The notes: generated from the sequence alone by a model not told the origin. A stretch of DNA of 64,000 bases from Euptelea pleiosperma (GCA_035048495.1 CM068545.1:15211702-15275701); one strand, 5' to 3'. Counted from the stretch's first letter, positions 44,890-56,434 are shown. Translations and numbers: made by a program.

Positions 44890-45880
44890 AGCATCAAGGG
44901 AAGAACACTGCTCTCATTGTTTATGTTGATGACATCATTCTCACAGGGAATGATGCAGCAGAGGTAGCCAAACTGATGCTTCAGTTAGCGAAGGAGTTTG
45001 AAACCAAAGATCTAGGATCTCTCAAATACTTCGTAGGCATCGAAGTTGCAAGATCCAGTCAGGGGATCTTCATCTCTCAGAGGAAGTATGTCTTAGACTT
45101 GTTACAAGACTCAAGCAGGTTGGGTACCAAACCAGTGGAAACTCCTATAGAACAGAATCACCAGCTAGCAGATGCCAGTGGTGAGCTACTACAAGATGTA
45201 GGGAGCTTTCAGAGGCTAGTTGGGAGATTGATCTATCTTTCCTTGACTAGACTCGACATTGCCTATGCAGTGAGTATGATCAGTCAGTATATGCACTCAC
45301 CCAGAGGTGTTCATTTAGAGGCAGCACATCGGATCTTGAGGTATCTCAAGTCAGCCCCTGGTAGAGGTCTTCTGTTTGAGAAGAATGGCCATATGCGTAT
45401 AGAGGCTTATACCGATGCAGACTGGGCAGGGGCCAAAGATGATTGGAGATCCACTTTTGGATATTGCACCTTTGTTGGGGGCAATCTGGTCACTTGGAGA
45501 AGCAAGAAGCAACCCGTTGTCGCCAGATCTAGTGCAGAGGCCGAATTCAAAGCAATGACTTATGGCTTGTGTGAGATGCTTTGGTTAAAAGTGTTGGTCG
45601 CTGAACTTGGCTTCCCAGTTTTAGGGTCTATGAACCTATATTGTGACAACAAGGCCGCCATCAGCATTGCTCACAATCCCCGTTCAGCATGATCGTGCCA
45701 AACACATTGAGATGGACCGACACTTCATTAGAGAGGAGATTATCTCTGGGGCAGTGTGCACCCCATTTGTGAAGACTGATGAATAGGTTGCAAATGTTTT
45801 CACGAAGGGAGTTCCCAGTTGGCAACTCCATAAGTGCTTGTGCAAGTTGGGCATGAGAGACATCTATGCACCAACTTGAG
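44886..45880 (+). pseudogene. copia-E RT C-terminal part and RNase H
   Basis: An open stretch of 268 codons starts in RT with the catalytic YVDD at 44922-44933 (IVYVDDIILTGND). It passes LVGRLIYLSLTRLDIAYAVS into RNase H (YTDADWAGAKDD, SSAEAEFKAM, LYCDNKAAISIAHNP). One extra base near 45680 shifts the frame, and a stop occurs at 45784. The family-typical C-terminus ends just before the purine tract. Confidence 0.9.
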
Positions 45881-45886
45881 GGGGAG

Positions 45887-46121
45887 TGTTATCATATACG
45901 TAGAAATACGTATTTTATATATATGTATCGGGGGTAGTTTTGTAAATACCCCTTGAGGGGTATATTTGTCTTTTGTATTTGGGACTTACATAAATAAGAT
46001 TTATGGAGTCATTGTGATCTAAGCACAATAAACATCCTTTCTTCTCTCTCTTCTTTCTCTCTTCCACAAACCTAACCCTAACCCTAACCCTAATTCTTCA
46101 ATTCTACTCTTCAATTCAACT
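45887..46121 (+). repeat. copia-E 3' LTR
   Basis: 235 bp, TGTTATCATATACG to TTCAACT. It carries three CCCTAA units near the end where the 5' copy has two. Confidence 0.94.
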
Positions 46122-46126
46122 AGAAA

Positions 46127-46633
46127 TAACTAACTTTAATCTCGTCTTTGGTTCAACTTTCATTTAGCTTTGACAGTATTTTGCAACACTCTTTTGAAAT
46201 GTTTAGGAGCTTCCATAACAAAACATTTACCTAGTTATCATGATGACATCCAGAGTTCAATTTAGAGACAGTTGCCTTAGCCAAGGACATAGGACTTGAT
46301 AGAACTGAATGGTGAAATAGGATTCATGATGCAGACTCCATATAGTTGGGATTAGGCATTGTTAATTATAAAGAAGTTTATCTTGATCTTGCAGTTTGAT
46401 TTATTTAACATAGAGTTAGCATTCATCTGGATTGAATGCTAGTGTTGTTTCCTTTTTCTAACTTCTAACAATATTTAACTTGTTCAATTTTCTTTATAAT
46501 TGTTTTTACTTGTTCATATATTGAATTTTCTGTATAAGTGTTTTTACTTGTTCATATATTGAGTACAGTATCGTGTTTTCTTGATGCCATACTGCACTAA
46601 TCACGTTGCATGGCTTGTTTTGTGTGTCAACAG
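46127..46633. other. End of the 22.3 kb TPC1 intron
   Basis: AT-rich intron without ORF or repeat, ending in a pyrimidine-rich tract and the acceptor at 46633. Confidence 0.6.
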
Positions 46634-46695
46634 AAAAATGGGTTTCTTAACAAAGAGCAATGCATTCGTTTGTTTGAAGAATTGAATAAATACAG
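46634..46695 (+). CDS. TPC1: TPC1 exon: rest of EF-hand 1
   Basis: The exon follows TGTGTGTCAACAG and ends TACAG|GTAAAA. It reads KNGFLNKEQCIRLFEELNKY plus two bases of the next codon. Joined to the upstream exon it completes a loop of the D-x-D-x-N-G type. The twelfth loop position is Gln rather than the usual Glu, as I recall for plant TPC1 itself. At 62 bp it is a tiny exon between introns of 22.3 kb and 9.7 kb, which makes automated gene models likely to miss it. Confidence 0.9.
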
Positions 46696-48129
46696 GTAAA
46701 ATTCGTCTTCCCACTGCCATTTCATGCAGAAATTGTTCATAGAATACTCAGGGGCCTCAACTCTTTCACTTTGGATACTCTATTTCTTTTCTAATCAACT
46801 CCCTGTTGATTTTCGAAACAAAATCAGAAGATGCCGATTATATTTTTCCATGAATAAATAGATAATAAGCCCTTCTGCACTCTGTTTTTCTCCCTTCTTT
46901 CGCGGCTGCAGTATTCTCTGTTTATTGCCTTTTCGTTCCTTTTGTTCTTTTCTGAAATATTATACATCTTTCTTTATTTTTATGAAGTAAAATTATTGGC
47001 AAGGCTTCACTTAGGCGTTGAGGTGCCCAAGGGATCACCTTGCATGACGCTTTTGACTACAGTGATGAAAGCCTTCTCTCTTTTTTCTTGATCTCTCTCC
47101 ATCTGTTCCAGTTCCCACCCCCCCACCCCCACTTTCTATTCACCTATTATTTGTCACGATTTCTCTCGTCCAAAATCCCCAATCTCTGATTTTCCTGATG
47201 TCGATCCTATGTCCTCTAGTTCAAGGGTTTTCTTCTTATAATTGATTATGGGAAGCTTTAGGTTCTTTAATAGTGGGGTCCACCACCCACCACGATTTTT
47301 CCTTTGTGGAGTCCCAAAATGGGCTGTACTTACGATTTACATAATAATGTTGTACTCGTTTTGATCAAATGGGGATATTCTCCCCTACAACCCTTAGATA
47401 TTTAATTAGTGGTCAATTTAGTAACACTTTCAAAATTCAAAAGGTGTTTACTTATTTGTTAAGTTGACAAAGATTGGTTTCCTATTAGAGATTGGTCTCA
47501 ATATTCCCTTATTAGAACATCTCATGCCATCTTTATTGGGAAAGGTTCCCAAGTCTCTTTATTGGTTAGAGTTCTATTCTTTATTTGGATTCTGAATTCA
47601 CTATTTTTGGAATAGGTTTTCTTACTTGTCAAAGTTGTAGTGTCAACATGGGAGCTAGAAGATCTTATCCAACATTCAAATTATGTTTAATTTGAGTGAA
47701 TTGAAGTAGTTGTGAGATCCAGTTATACTTAGGTTCCATTATGCAGTTGGTTTGTGTCCGACCTTCCTAATTATCCTCTTAGGGTTAATTATGGAAAGTT
47801 CGATATCACTAGGCTTCTTGGTGGGTCCCACCGTCACAAAATTCATTATGCTCTTAATTTATTAAGTTTGTTAGTAGGTGTCCAAAAAGTGACCCTACGC
47901 TAATGTGTGCAGAAGTATAGACATGCAATTGTCCAAGTGTGCGAATTGTTTGAAAAATTCCTACATGGCATGGTAGTGGAGTTCTGACTAAGTTCTTGCA
48001 TTTAATTCAAGTGTCACAAACAAGATATATCATGTAAAGATGCATACCCGGAGTTTTCAAAATGTCAAATTTGCCCCTAAATTGTGGAATTACTCTAATA
48101 CCCCTAAATAGAAGTTCGGGGTATTACAT
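46696..48129. other. Intron with a gypsy LTR end
   Basis: No coding signal. The last 40 bp (48092-48128), ATTACTCTAATACCCC and GGGGTATTACA, match the right end of the solo LTR at 53672-55437, so an LTR fragment of that family ends here. The rest is unassigned intron. Confidence 0.5.
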
Positions 48130-48526
48130 GCCGAGACCTATGACACTGGCGGCTAGGGTTTCTAAACCCTCGGGGAACCTGCAGTCATGCCTGAGATCAC
48201 TTGTCCAGTCTTCTGCGATCTGCGACTAACTATGGGAGATGATCTCCACCTTTGGAAAGCCTCTGTCTATATTTTCAGAATCTCTAGAGTTCCTATTTTC
48301 TCTAGGGTTGAGCCATGGTCATGCAACCATGCTCTGATACCATGTTGGAACACATGGGTGTAACCATAGAGAGAAGGCTAGGAGAAGAGAAGAAAAGAGG
48401 AAAGGGTGAAATCGTGTAGAGCTTAATGAGCTCCACAATTTCACCAATAGTTATAATATTGGAACTAACGTCATAATTACAAAGAGGTCCTTGCTGAATA
48501 TAGCTTATTACATATAAGCTCTGACA
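48130..48526 (-). mobile_element. copia-K: LTR, PBS and leader remnant
   Basis: The LTR is 48343-48526 (184 bp) with minus-strand ends TGTCAGAGC and GTTCCAACA. It is followed by the PBS TGGTATCAGAGC at 48331-48342 and about 200 bp of leader. Gag and pol are absent. It shares a CGTGTAGAGCTTA block with the copia-I LTR at 63420-63623, so the two are related. Confidence 0.75.
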
Positions 48527-49295
48527 ATAATGACCCGATCTTGCAAAAAGTGGATGAGATAGGGTTGGATTACTCATCCCAAAGGTCATCTGCGAAAAAT
48601 CAAAGGCTATAGAATGAGGATGAGGCATGGAAAAAGTAGGGAACATGTGTGACAATTGTTTTCAAGTGGTAAGACTGATTATATGTTTAGGAGCAAGATT
48701 AGCGGTGATGATGCATTTTAATAAGGTGGGCCATAAGTAAGCCAAGTCTTATAGATGATTTGTAGGGTATTAAGTCAAAATCTTCACTTTGCTTTCGTTG
48801 CTGTTCTAAATCCGATATAAGGGGCTGATAAACATTTAACTCATTCTAAATACTCTGTAGGGAGGAATAGTACTCTGGTAGGGGCTTATCCCCTTACTAT
48901 AATGGAAAATAGTCCTCCACCATATGATATATTCGACTAATATTGTTTTCACTTGAATACATCTTTCTAATCTGCTCCCATATCTCCTTGGCGGTATTCA
49001 AGAACATCAGATTAATGCTAATTTTGGGATTCATGCTGTTCCACAACCATGTCATAATCTGAGCATTTTCCTAGATCTATTTTGAATAATTTTTAGCATC
49101 AACGAGTGGACGAGACTCAGTAAGGTACTGGGCTTCCCCTTTGTCTAGTAGAAAAATCTCAACGGATTTAGCCCAAGGGACATAATTGCTTCCATTAAGT
49201 TTGATAGAAGTCATATGAACATTGAAGAAGTCTCCAGGTAGCATCATACTAGATTTAGTTTCCATGATAATCACTAGAAATATCAGCAACTGCAC
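48527..49295 (-). pseudogene. copia-J gag (broken)
   Basis: The minus strand reads SSMMLPGDFFNVHMTSIKLN, then GSNYVPWAKSVEIFL from about 49259. It continues after a stop with TWLWNSMNPKIS, AKEIWEQIRKMYSSENNISR. This is a copia gag of a different lineage from copia-A to -E (the PGDFF start). No downstream domains remain; copia-K adjoins. Confidence 0.8.
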
Positions 49296-49337
49296 CTAGT
49301 AGCCCGCGAAAAACATCAAACCGTCACTTTAGGGCTT

Positions 49338-49487
49338 GTAGCAACACCCAATCTACCAACCAGGGGGTCTGACATCACCTACACCACCAAACAAACCACT
49401 CTTGGGGGTGCAACAACACCTAAACTACCAACCTGGGGGGTGCGACAACACCTAAACTAACAAACAGAGGATGCAGCAGCACCTGAG
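49338..49487 (-). repeat. Minisatellite in the copia-J leader
   Basis: Four to five imperfect copies of a 32-40 bp unit containing CAACACCTAAACTACCAACC and GGGGG lie between the gag start and the PBS. Confidence 0.7.
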
Positions 49488-49876
49488 AGAGATTCCAAAC
49501 CAAAGCCTAGCTGTGGGACAAAAACCCAACAGTCCACATGCACAAAATACTTATTAAATTCAAACAGAGAGAGTCATCAACCAAAAAAATACCTGAATAT
49601 AGTGGTAGAACAGCACACCGAATGCACGTATATCCAAGAACTTCACCAAATTAGATCTTCGTAGGGTTTAGCACCTACGATAGCATCAGTTGGGGTTGAT
49701 AGACCCTGCGGCAGCCAACAATCAACCCACATTTTTCTACATAGCACTAAGGACTGCTGCAGCCTTCACATAGCCCCCAGACAAAAGAAAGTTGCTGCCC
49801 TAGGTTTATAAGATGTGAAACCAGAAAAGTAAAAGGTTGGAAGCGTGAGATTAGGGTTAGATTTGATTAGAAAAGT

Positions 49877-50072
49877 AGCTCTGATACCATGTAATCAGTT
49901 AGGGTTTAGAAAGAATAAAGAAAAAGAGAAGAGAGAATCGTTGGAGAGAAGCTAGTGCAAATTGAACGAGTGAAGTATCTCACTAGTGACCCCCTTTTTA
50001 TATTAATAACATAACATGAAGGGAAAACACAAATTCTCCCGCCATATAGAAAAACAGAAATAATAACCAACA
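49877..50072 (-). repeat. copia-J 5' LTR and PBS
   Basis: The LTR is 49890-50072 (183 bp) with minus-strand ends TGTTGGTTATTATT and CTGATTACA. The PBS TGGTATCAGAGCT (49877-49889) follows directly. The 3' LTR is not found, so the border at 50072 rests on the TGTTGG start alone. Confidence 0.72.
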
Positions 50073-50645
50073 ATCGAATCTTCATTTTAGTCGATTAAGT
50101 GCTTTTCCTTGTGGTGGGTAAATAATGGTGTCATTTAATTCCATTTCTCCACTTTAGAATTATAAACATAAGTTTTTGCTATTAATAATAATGTTATGAC
50201 TTGCCGAGTCAACGTGCGATCTATCGAGGTAACTCGACAACCGAGTCTAGTTTTCGGTTTTAGAACACTGGTCTTACTTGAGGTAACTTTCTTAGGTGTC
50301 GCTCCCACTCCCACTCGTGCTCCGGAATCTCATTCCCACTACTGCTTCCTAAAATGATACAACTAATATATGTTTGCAACAACCGCTTCTTTGCTCATGC
50401 GCCCTAGTCCTCTCCTGCACCCATTCCCACTTCGTGCAACTAAGATACAAACTAAAACCAAAACATATGGTTCCTTGGAGGGGTGCTATGAGTTTTTAAA
50501 GGTTTCCCAAGATTTGATTGCAAGGAGACATTTCCCCCTATGGATAAAATGAGTATTGTTAAAGTTTTACCTTTGTTGCTTTGGTACATTGCTGAGATCT
50601 TTTTCAGATGGGAGTTGAAGAATGCTTCTCTAAATGGTGATTTGC
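50073..50645 (+). pseudogene. copia-G relic: RT N-terminal piece
   Basis: At 50520-50645 the + strand still reads KMSIVKVLP and WELKNASLNGDL, recognisable as the copia RT segment normally ending in [12 protein letters not shown]-3 begins right after. The region 50073-50500 shows no other landmark. The relic continues at 53490 and 55443. Confidence 0.65.
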
Positions 50646-53388
50646 AAGTGGAATAGAGAAGTATTTGGAAGGGTAGACCAGAAGATGGGGGTGCTTATGG
50701 ACGAGATTGCAGACCTCGACAAGAGAGAGAAGGACGGTGTGTTATCAGAGGAGGAAAGCAGGAGGAAGATAGATGCTAAGAAGGAATACCTTTTATGGGC
50801 CCGTATGAATGAAATTTGCTGGACACAAATCGAGAGACATATGGCTTAAGGGGACAGCAATACAAAGTTTTTCCACTAGATAGCCAATGCCAGAAGGAGA
50901 TCTAACAGTATTAATAGTCTTCTTGTGGGTGAAGAGACAATGGTAGAGGACAAAGCAATCAGAGATAACATTGTACAGTTCTATTCCAAATTGCATACCG
51001 AGCCCTATTGTGTTCGACTGACAGTTGATGGATTACATTTTGATAGTCTCAGTCAGGATCACAGGGAGAGATTAGAGAGGCCGATAGTGGAAGAAGTTGT
51101 ATCTGCCATCCAAAGCCTTAGTGGCGATTGGGCACAGGGTCCAGATGTGTTCACTTTGGCTTTCTATAAGAAATGTTGGAACGTTATTGGTAAAAAAATT
51201 ATGAGGGTTGTTACAGAGTTTGAGGCGGATGCTCACCTTAATAGATACTGATTATACTTTTTTTATGCTTATTCTGAAGAAGGGATATCTTCTTTAAGAA
51301 TTTATCACCCCATTAGCCTTGTCGGTAGTTCTTCTTATAAGATTATCTCCAAGGTGTTGAGTGAGATCATTTCTCCGGTTCAAGGGGCTTTTGTTCAGGG
51401 GTGGCAGCTCTTGGATGGGGTTTTGATTGCTAACGAATGTATTGATTCTAGAACCAGAGAAGGGAGGAATGGGGTCCTTGGCAAGATAGATATGGAGAAA
51501 GCTTATGACCATGTTTGTTGGAGCTTCCTTAATCATGTTATGCTGAGGATGGGTTTGGGGGATAAGTGGAGGAAGTAGATCATGGCGTGTATATCTTCTG
51601 CTTCCTTCTCCATTCTTGTCAATGCGTCTCTGGCGGGGTATTTTAACAGTTCGAGGGGGTTGAGGCAAGGTGACCCCCTATCTCCCTTTCTTTTTGTGGT
51701 GGTAGTGGAAGCCTTGAGTAGGATGACTAGTAAGGCTGTAGATGGTGGATTTGTCACTGGCTTCAGGGTTGGCAGATCGGGTCCTATGATCTCTCATCTT
51801 CAGTTCGTCGATGATGCAGTCTTCTTTTTGGACGTGTCTCTGGGTCAGTTGAGATATCGCAGATACATTCTGAGATGTTTTGAGGCAGGGTCGGGCCTTC
51901 GCATCAACCTTTCCAAGAGCGAGACGTATGGGATAGGCGATGTTCCGGATTTGAGACATATGACTCAATGCTTGGGTTGCGAAATTGGGAAATTGCCTAC
52001 CATTTATCTTGGTCTTCCTTTGGGTGCTAAATAGAAGGACAAAGCTATTTGGGCTCCTGTCTTGGCGTGTTTTTGTCGGAGACTTGCAAGCTGGAAGAAG
52101 AGGTATCTGTCAAAGGGGGGTAAGATCACTTTGATAAAGAGTACCCTATCTAGCCTCCCTATACATTTTCTATCTCTGTTCTCTGTGTCTGCTAGTGTTG
52201 CCAATAGCATGGAGAAGTTTATGAGAGACATCTGATGGAGTGGGAAGGGGGAATCTCATAAATTTCATCTTGTAGAGTGGGGTAAAATTTGCATGCCTAA
52301 GGAATTCGGTGGTGTTGGATTTCGGCATCTTAAAGACATGAACATGACTCTTCTTGGTAAGTGGCTGTGGAGAATTGGGGAAGAAGATGAAAGTTTATGG
52401 GGCAATGTGATCGGGAGTAAGTTTGGAGTTAGGCAGGCAGGGTGGGATGTTCATTTGGTGCTTTCTTCCTACGGGATGAGTATGTGGAGAGGCATTTCGA
52501 GTATACGAGAAAACTTTGTTAGGGATATCCGGTATAAGGTGGGTTGAGGAGATAGAATGAGATTCTGGGAATATCCATGGTGTGGAGAGGAGCTGCTCAG
52601 TGTCTTATTCTCTACTCTCTATGGCCTTTCCAATTGGAAAGGGGCTACTGTTTCTAAGTGTGTTGAGATCCAAGATGCCAAATTTCGGGTTTCATCGTCA
52701 GGTCTACAACTGGGAGTTGGATAGCCTTGCCTCTTTTCTCCATGTCGTTGGTGATAACCCGACATTATCATTGAGGGATGATAAGAGAATTTAGAAATGG
52801 GATCCAAAAGGTACCTTTAGGGTCAAATCTTTCTACGAGCATTGCTCTACAGTAGGACAAGATTTTCTCCCAGGTCCTATTATTTGGAAGGCTCTAGTTC
52901 CCTCTAAAGTCAAGTTCTTTGTTTGGACTCCTAGCCTAGAAAAGATTCCCACGATTGACCACTTGATAAAGAAGGAGATGCAACTGCCGAATAGGTGTGC
53001 TTTATGTAAGTCAGCTGTTGAATCAGTAGATCATTTATTGATACACTGTAGCTTCACTTTTGGGGTGTGGCAAACATTTGTTTCTCTCTTTGGCGTCAGT
53101 TTCATGCCTTAGGAGCTTGCGGGAGAGATGATACTTAGTACCTCGGAGACTATATTTTTTGGCAATGGGAGGCACCTCTGGAAGGTCCTTCCGTTTGCTG
53201 TGATGTGGGCTGTTTGGAAGGAAATGAACTCTGGGATCTTTGAGGGGAAGGAAGCCCCTATTTCGGAAGTGATTCTGCGTATTAAAGCCTTGATGTATTT
53301 ATGGTCATCTATCGATCCTGAGTTTGCTGGAGTTTTCTTCGAATCTTTTGTATTTAGATGGAATGTGTTTCTAGGGGATCCCTCATGA
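50646..53388 (+). pseudogene. LINE-3 ORF2: RT and zf-RVT (broken)
   Basis: RT landmarks run in order: GPDVFTLAFYKKCWNVIGKK, SPVQGAFVQGWQLLDGVLIA, KIDMEKAYDHVCWSFL, SRGLRQGDPLSPFLFVV, and the catalytic LQFVDDAVFF (about 51801), with both Asp kept but Val in place of the usual Ala. GLPLGAK and the thumb follow. The C-terminus has CALCKSAVESVDHLLIHC, a zf-RVT zinc finger. Stops include 50848, 51249, 51577, 52032 and 52545. Confidence 0.9.
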
Positions 53389-53478
53389 TATTTTTATAGT
53401 GAGGGATCTGCCTTCTTTTTGTTTTTCTTCTTGGGATTCGTTCTTTTTAATGATATTTTAGTAATATTAAAAAAAAAA
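50646..53478 (+). mobile_element. LINE-3, L1-type LINE inside copia-G
   Basis: 5'-truncated ORF2 followed by a short 3' UTR and an A tail (53469-53478). It starts abruptly within the endonuclease-RT linker (WNREVFGRVDQKMGVLMDEI). It separates two pieces of the copia-G RT gene. I see no clear target duplication. It is the most complete of the four LINE copies in the window. Confidence 0.9.
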
Positions 53479-53489
53479 CATGTGCTTTA

Positions 53490-53671
53490 AAGTCTGAAAT
53501 AGGTGCCCCATGCTTGGTTTGAGAAGTCTATTCTACAGTTTTGATAATAGGATTTTACCAAAGTAATCACGATTTTGTGTCACATATTTCCCCCTCTTGT
53601 ACTGCTATTATATGTTGATGCTATGATCATAACCAGATATGATACTCTTAAGGTATTTTGGGGACTTAGGC
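53490..53671 (+). pseudogene. copia-G relic: RT middle piece
   Basis: VPHAWFEKSI (about 53506) and GFYQSNHDFV are the RT segment that follows the point where LINE-3 inserted. LLLYVDAMIIT (53600-53632) is the catalytic site with the second Asp changed to Ala. A solo LTR cuts it at 53672. Confidence 0.68.
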
Positions 53672-55437
53672 TGTCACGCCCCGGACTCGGGCACTCGGAT
53701 CTGACTCGAATACCTGAAAAACAACCCGTTTGCCCAAGATCCAGGGTGTGATAAAAATAAAAAAAATAAAATGCTCCAAAAAAAATCTTAAAAATGACCA
53801 TAATTCATAATATATTAAAATAAAAATCTTTTGTAAAGACGTTTTGGCTAAAACTTTTGTTTAATAGGCTTTTTGAATTAACTTTTCAGAATTTAAGTGG
53901 ATAGGCGTATAATTTGAATAAAAAATTTATCTTATTAATTATCTACTATTAAAAAAATTATTTTAAACATCTTTTGTGAAGGCACTTTGCCGAAAATATC
54001 GTTTACTATTTTATTTTAACAGTTTGACTCAGAAATCTGCCCTAACGATAACGGTACCCTGGTAATACGTAAAATAATTTTAAGTACCTTACATCCATAA
54101 AAATTAATGCATCTGTTAAGGATTCATGACCATATATCTAAAGGGTTAAATCAAAGAGTAGGAAGTCAAATATTAATCATCCACATGATTCTAAAAAATT
54201 AAACAAAGTTTTAAATAATATACAATATAAATCTTTAACAATTAAACTTATAAAAATAATACCAATAACAAATATCTAGAGTCCCGCATCGATCTCATCG
54301 ACATTCTCAATTGTCCATCCGATCTTCCCATGCTATCGCCCTAATCATGTGTATCAACTCCGAAATTCACACCATCCTCAATTAAGTCTGAAATGTTTGG
54401 TAAATACCATGAGCCAAAGCCCAATAGATAATCTATTGTACACCGCATACATATCACAGATAATATCGCATATTCTAACTCAAAAATCATGGCATATTTA
54501 ATGCATAACAGATAATATAAACCAGTAACGTTAACCAAGAATAATAAATATTTCTCACAGTTAGCCCAATATCCTTATATTCATATGATTGTAACTACAA
54601 CCCAATCTTGGGTCTCATTCTCCTTCCCACGCCGGGAATAGCCAAAAGACTCTTCTGCAGGGGTCTGGGGTCTTTCACCCTAGGGCTCTAGGCCCTTCTT
54701 AATTTTTATTTCCGCGGATATGCATTAGGATCACACCCGTTTTTTTCTGGCACACCGACCGATCCGATTAGATCTGAATCACAATAATATCCACAACATC
54801 ATCAATTAAGCACGTACATATAACATGATTGATAAAGTAAAATAAGAGAGATTATCTATTAAAATATGTAGGTGTACCTACCTTGTCCGTTGATCTTCAT
54901 CCGAACTCGAATCAATGGTGAAAAAGCAGCTGTGGGTGTTTTTACCGATCGTTGTTTGATTAAGCTAGAATTCGAGTATGTCGATTGTCTCGATAGTAGG
55001 AACATTTTTGTCTCAAGGAATAGTCTCAAAGGGTGAGGCGTTATGTTTCTAGGACTTTCAAAGCTCTCAAGAATTTGGAATGGAGAGCTCTTTAATAGTT
55101 AAAAAATGAAAATGTGTAGGTTTTTGGGAGATTCTTCTATTTTTAATAGTTGCTAAAGAGAAAATGGTAAGTCTTTATTTATTTATGTGTGCAATTAATT
55201 ATCATTGGTAATTTATTTAAATAGTTTATTTATTTTTAAAGTTCAAGTCTTTGATTAGGGAAAAATTTTCATTATTTCTAAAAGACTGAAAGTTATAGAA
55301 AATTTTAATTAAGGCAATTAATGTGTAACAAAGATATTAATTATCTTATTAATTATTTTGATTCTATTGTTTGTCGAAAATACCCTACTAAATGTGAATT
55401 ACTCTAATACCCCTGTACAAAAGTTCAGGGTATTACA
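53672..55437 (-). repeat. Solo LTR, gypsy-like, 1.77 kb
   Basis: On the minus strand it starts TGTAATACCCTGAAC and ends CCGGGGCGTGACA. The duplication is TAGGC on the left (53667-53671) and TAGCC on the right (55438-55442), one mismatch. The termini match those of the solo LTR at 60815-62890 in style. No coding sequence is present. Such long LTRs with TGTAATRMCC starts are typical of plant gypsy elements; the family is inferred. Confidence 0.75.
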
Positions 55438-55442
55438 TAGCC

Positions 55443-55830
55443 ACTGCTTCATTGACTGTTTGCGATGAATTTCAAGGCTTTTCTTGCTATTGAAGTTTGC
55501 CAACTCCTGTGGCTATTTAATCTCTCAGTGGAAATGTGTGAAATATTTCTTAGTCCGTTACTATTGAATCATACAATGGACACTCTGTAGAGCTAAAGTG
55601 TAAGCTTTGACTAATAGAATGGGAGCTACTTGTTGGGGACAAATTGTTGGGATGCTTATGTATCTGTTAGTTTCTTGGTCAGACTACTCATGCTGTTAAC
55701 GTGGTCGGCCAGTTCATTTATAGGCCACGTTCTGTTCATTTGGTTGGAGAATTATGGGTTCTTCATCATGTTTTGGGGATGATACTGCATTTTGTGGTAA
55801 AGGATCCTATTAGAACTTGGTACAGGTAGG
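55443..55830 (+). pseudogene. copia-G relic: RT end
   Basis: HAVNVVGQFIYRPRSVHLVG (about 55690-55745) followed by HHVLG corresponds to the copia stretch before RNase H. It completes the relic on the far side of the solo LTR. Heavily decayed. Confidence 0.6.
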
Positions 55831-56361
55831 CTTTGAGGTAATGTTGCTTCTGAAAATCCGTTATGATATTTGGGTAAGTAGTCATATCTCTAAAATCCAG
55901 TCTCCAGTATTCTATGAGAGGACAAAGTTCTCGAGAACAGGTTGTTGAAGTCTTTATGAAGCGACTTGATTGAGGACAACTTGGCGAGATGCTTGTAAAC
56001 TGGGCATGTCTATGCAATTATTATTGCTAAACTTAGTTTATTTAGTTGATTTGGAATAAGGTTGTATGTGTCATTTTCTTATATCTACACTATTTTCTTT
56101 GCTGATCGTTTTTTCTTCCCTCTAAAATTTAATTTCAACTTAGGGTTCTTAAGCACTTGATATATTGATGCGTCTGTACATAAATTCAGAACTTTATGGT
56201 TTGGATATGCATCGCTGGCTGTTTTCTGACAATTTTAACTAAACTTGTCTTAGTTCATCATACCACTTGTTCTTTTTCAATTTTTATTTATGATTGTGTC
56301 TAGCATTTGACGTTAGCCTCTTGACTACTGTAACATTTGATATAGTGTATGTTTTTCTCAG
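55831..56361. other. End of the 9.7 kb TPC1 intron
   Basis: No transposon recognised; ordinary AT-rich intron up to the acceptor TTTTTCTCAG at 56361. Confidence 0.5.
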
Positions 56362-56434
56362 GTCTTTGCCAAAGATCTCAAGGGAAGATTTTGAGTTGAT
56401 CTTTGATGAGCTAGATCAAAGTAATGACTTCAAG
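56362..56434 (+). CDS. TPC1: TPC1 exon: helix before EF-hand 2
   Basis: The exon follows GTTTTTCTCAG and ends TTCAAG|GTAAGT. Its first base completes the Arg codon begun in the previous exon. It then reads SLPKISREDFELIFDELDQS followed by NDFK, the E-helix of EF-hand 2 and the start of its loop. The next exon would be expected to encode the rest of the loop and the entry to the second channel half. I do not see it before the window ends. Confidence 0.92.

Larger units (their letters stand above)
41148..46121 (+). mobile_element. Ty1/copia element copia-E, complete and youngest
   Basis: It is flanked by the perfect duplication AGAAA (41143-41147 and 46122-46126). The LTRs are 230 bp and 235 bp and differ by three substitutions, one single-base indel and one extra CCCTAA unit. 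The PBS is at 41378 and the purine tract GAGGGGGAG at 45878-45886. Gag through RNase H are all recognisable, but the gag N-terminus is missing, the protease active site is mutated and pol has frameshifts. Near-identical LTRs with dead genes suggest it was mobilised in trans. Confidence 0.95.
23866..56434 (+). other. TPC1: TPC1 gene, visible span (4 internal exons)
   Basis: Four exons with canonical AG/GT borders and compatible phases (106, 78, 62 and 73 bp) read as one continuous stretch of a plant two-pore channel. The family is a vacuolar-membrane, Ca2+- and voltage-regulated cation channel (the SV channel) with two six-helix halves joined by a cytosolic linker bearing two EF-hands. The part seen here is the end of the first pore-domain helix and the EF-hand linker. 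Introns are 259, 22,325 and 9,666 bp and are packed with transposons. Exons for the N-terminus and the second channel half are not in the window. No stop or frameshift is seen, so I infer a working gene rather than a pseudogene. Confidence 0.9.

Noticed and set aside
47153..48128. A complete solo LTR from TGTCACG to GTATTACA
   Set aside because: The right end matches the family, but the flanking five bases (TTATT and TGCCG) do not agree, so the left border is not supported.
23866..56434. TPC1 exons as a processed pseudogene
   Set aside because: Exons are separated by introns with GT and AG borders and correct phases, and no stop or shift is present.
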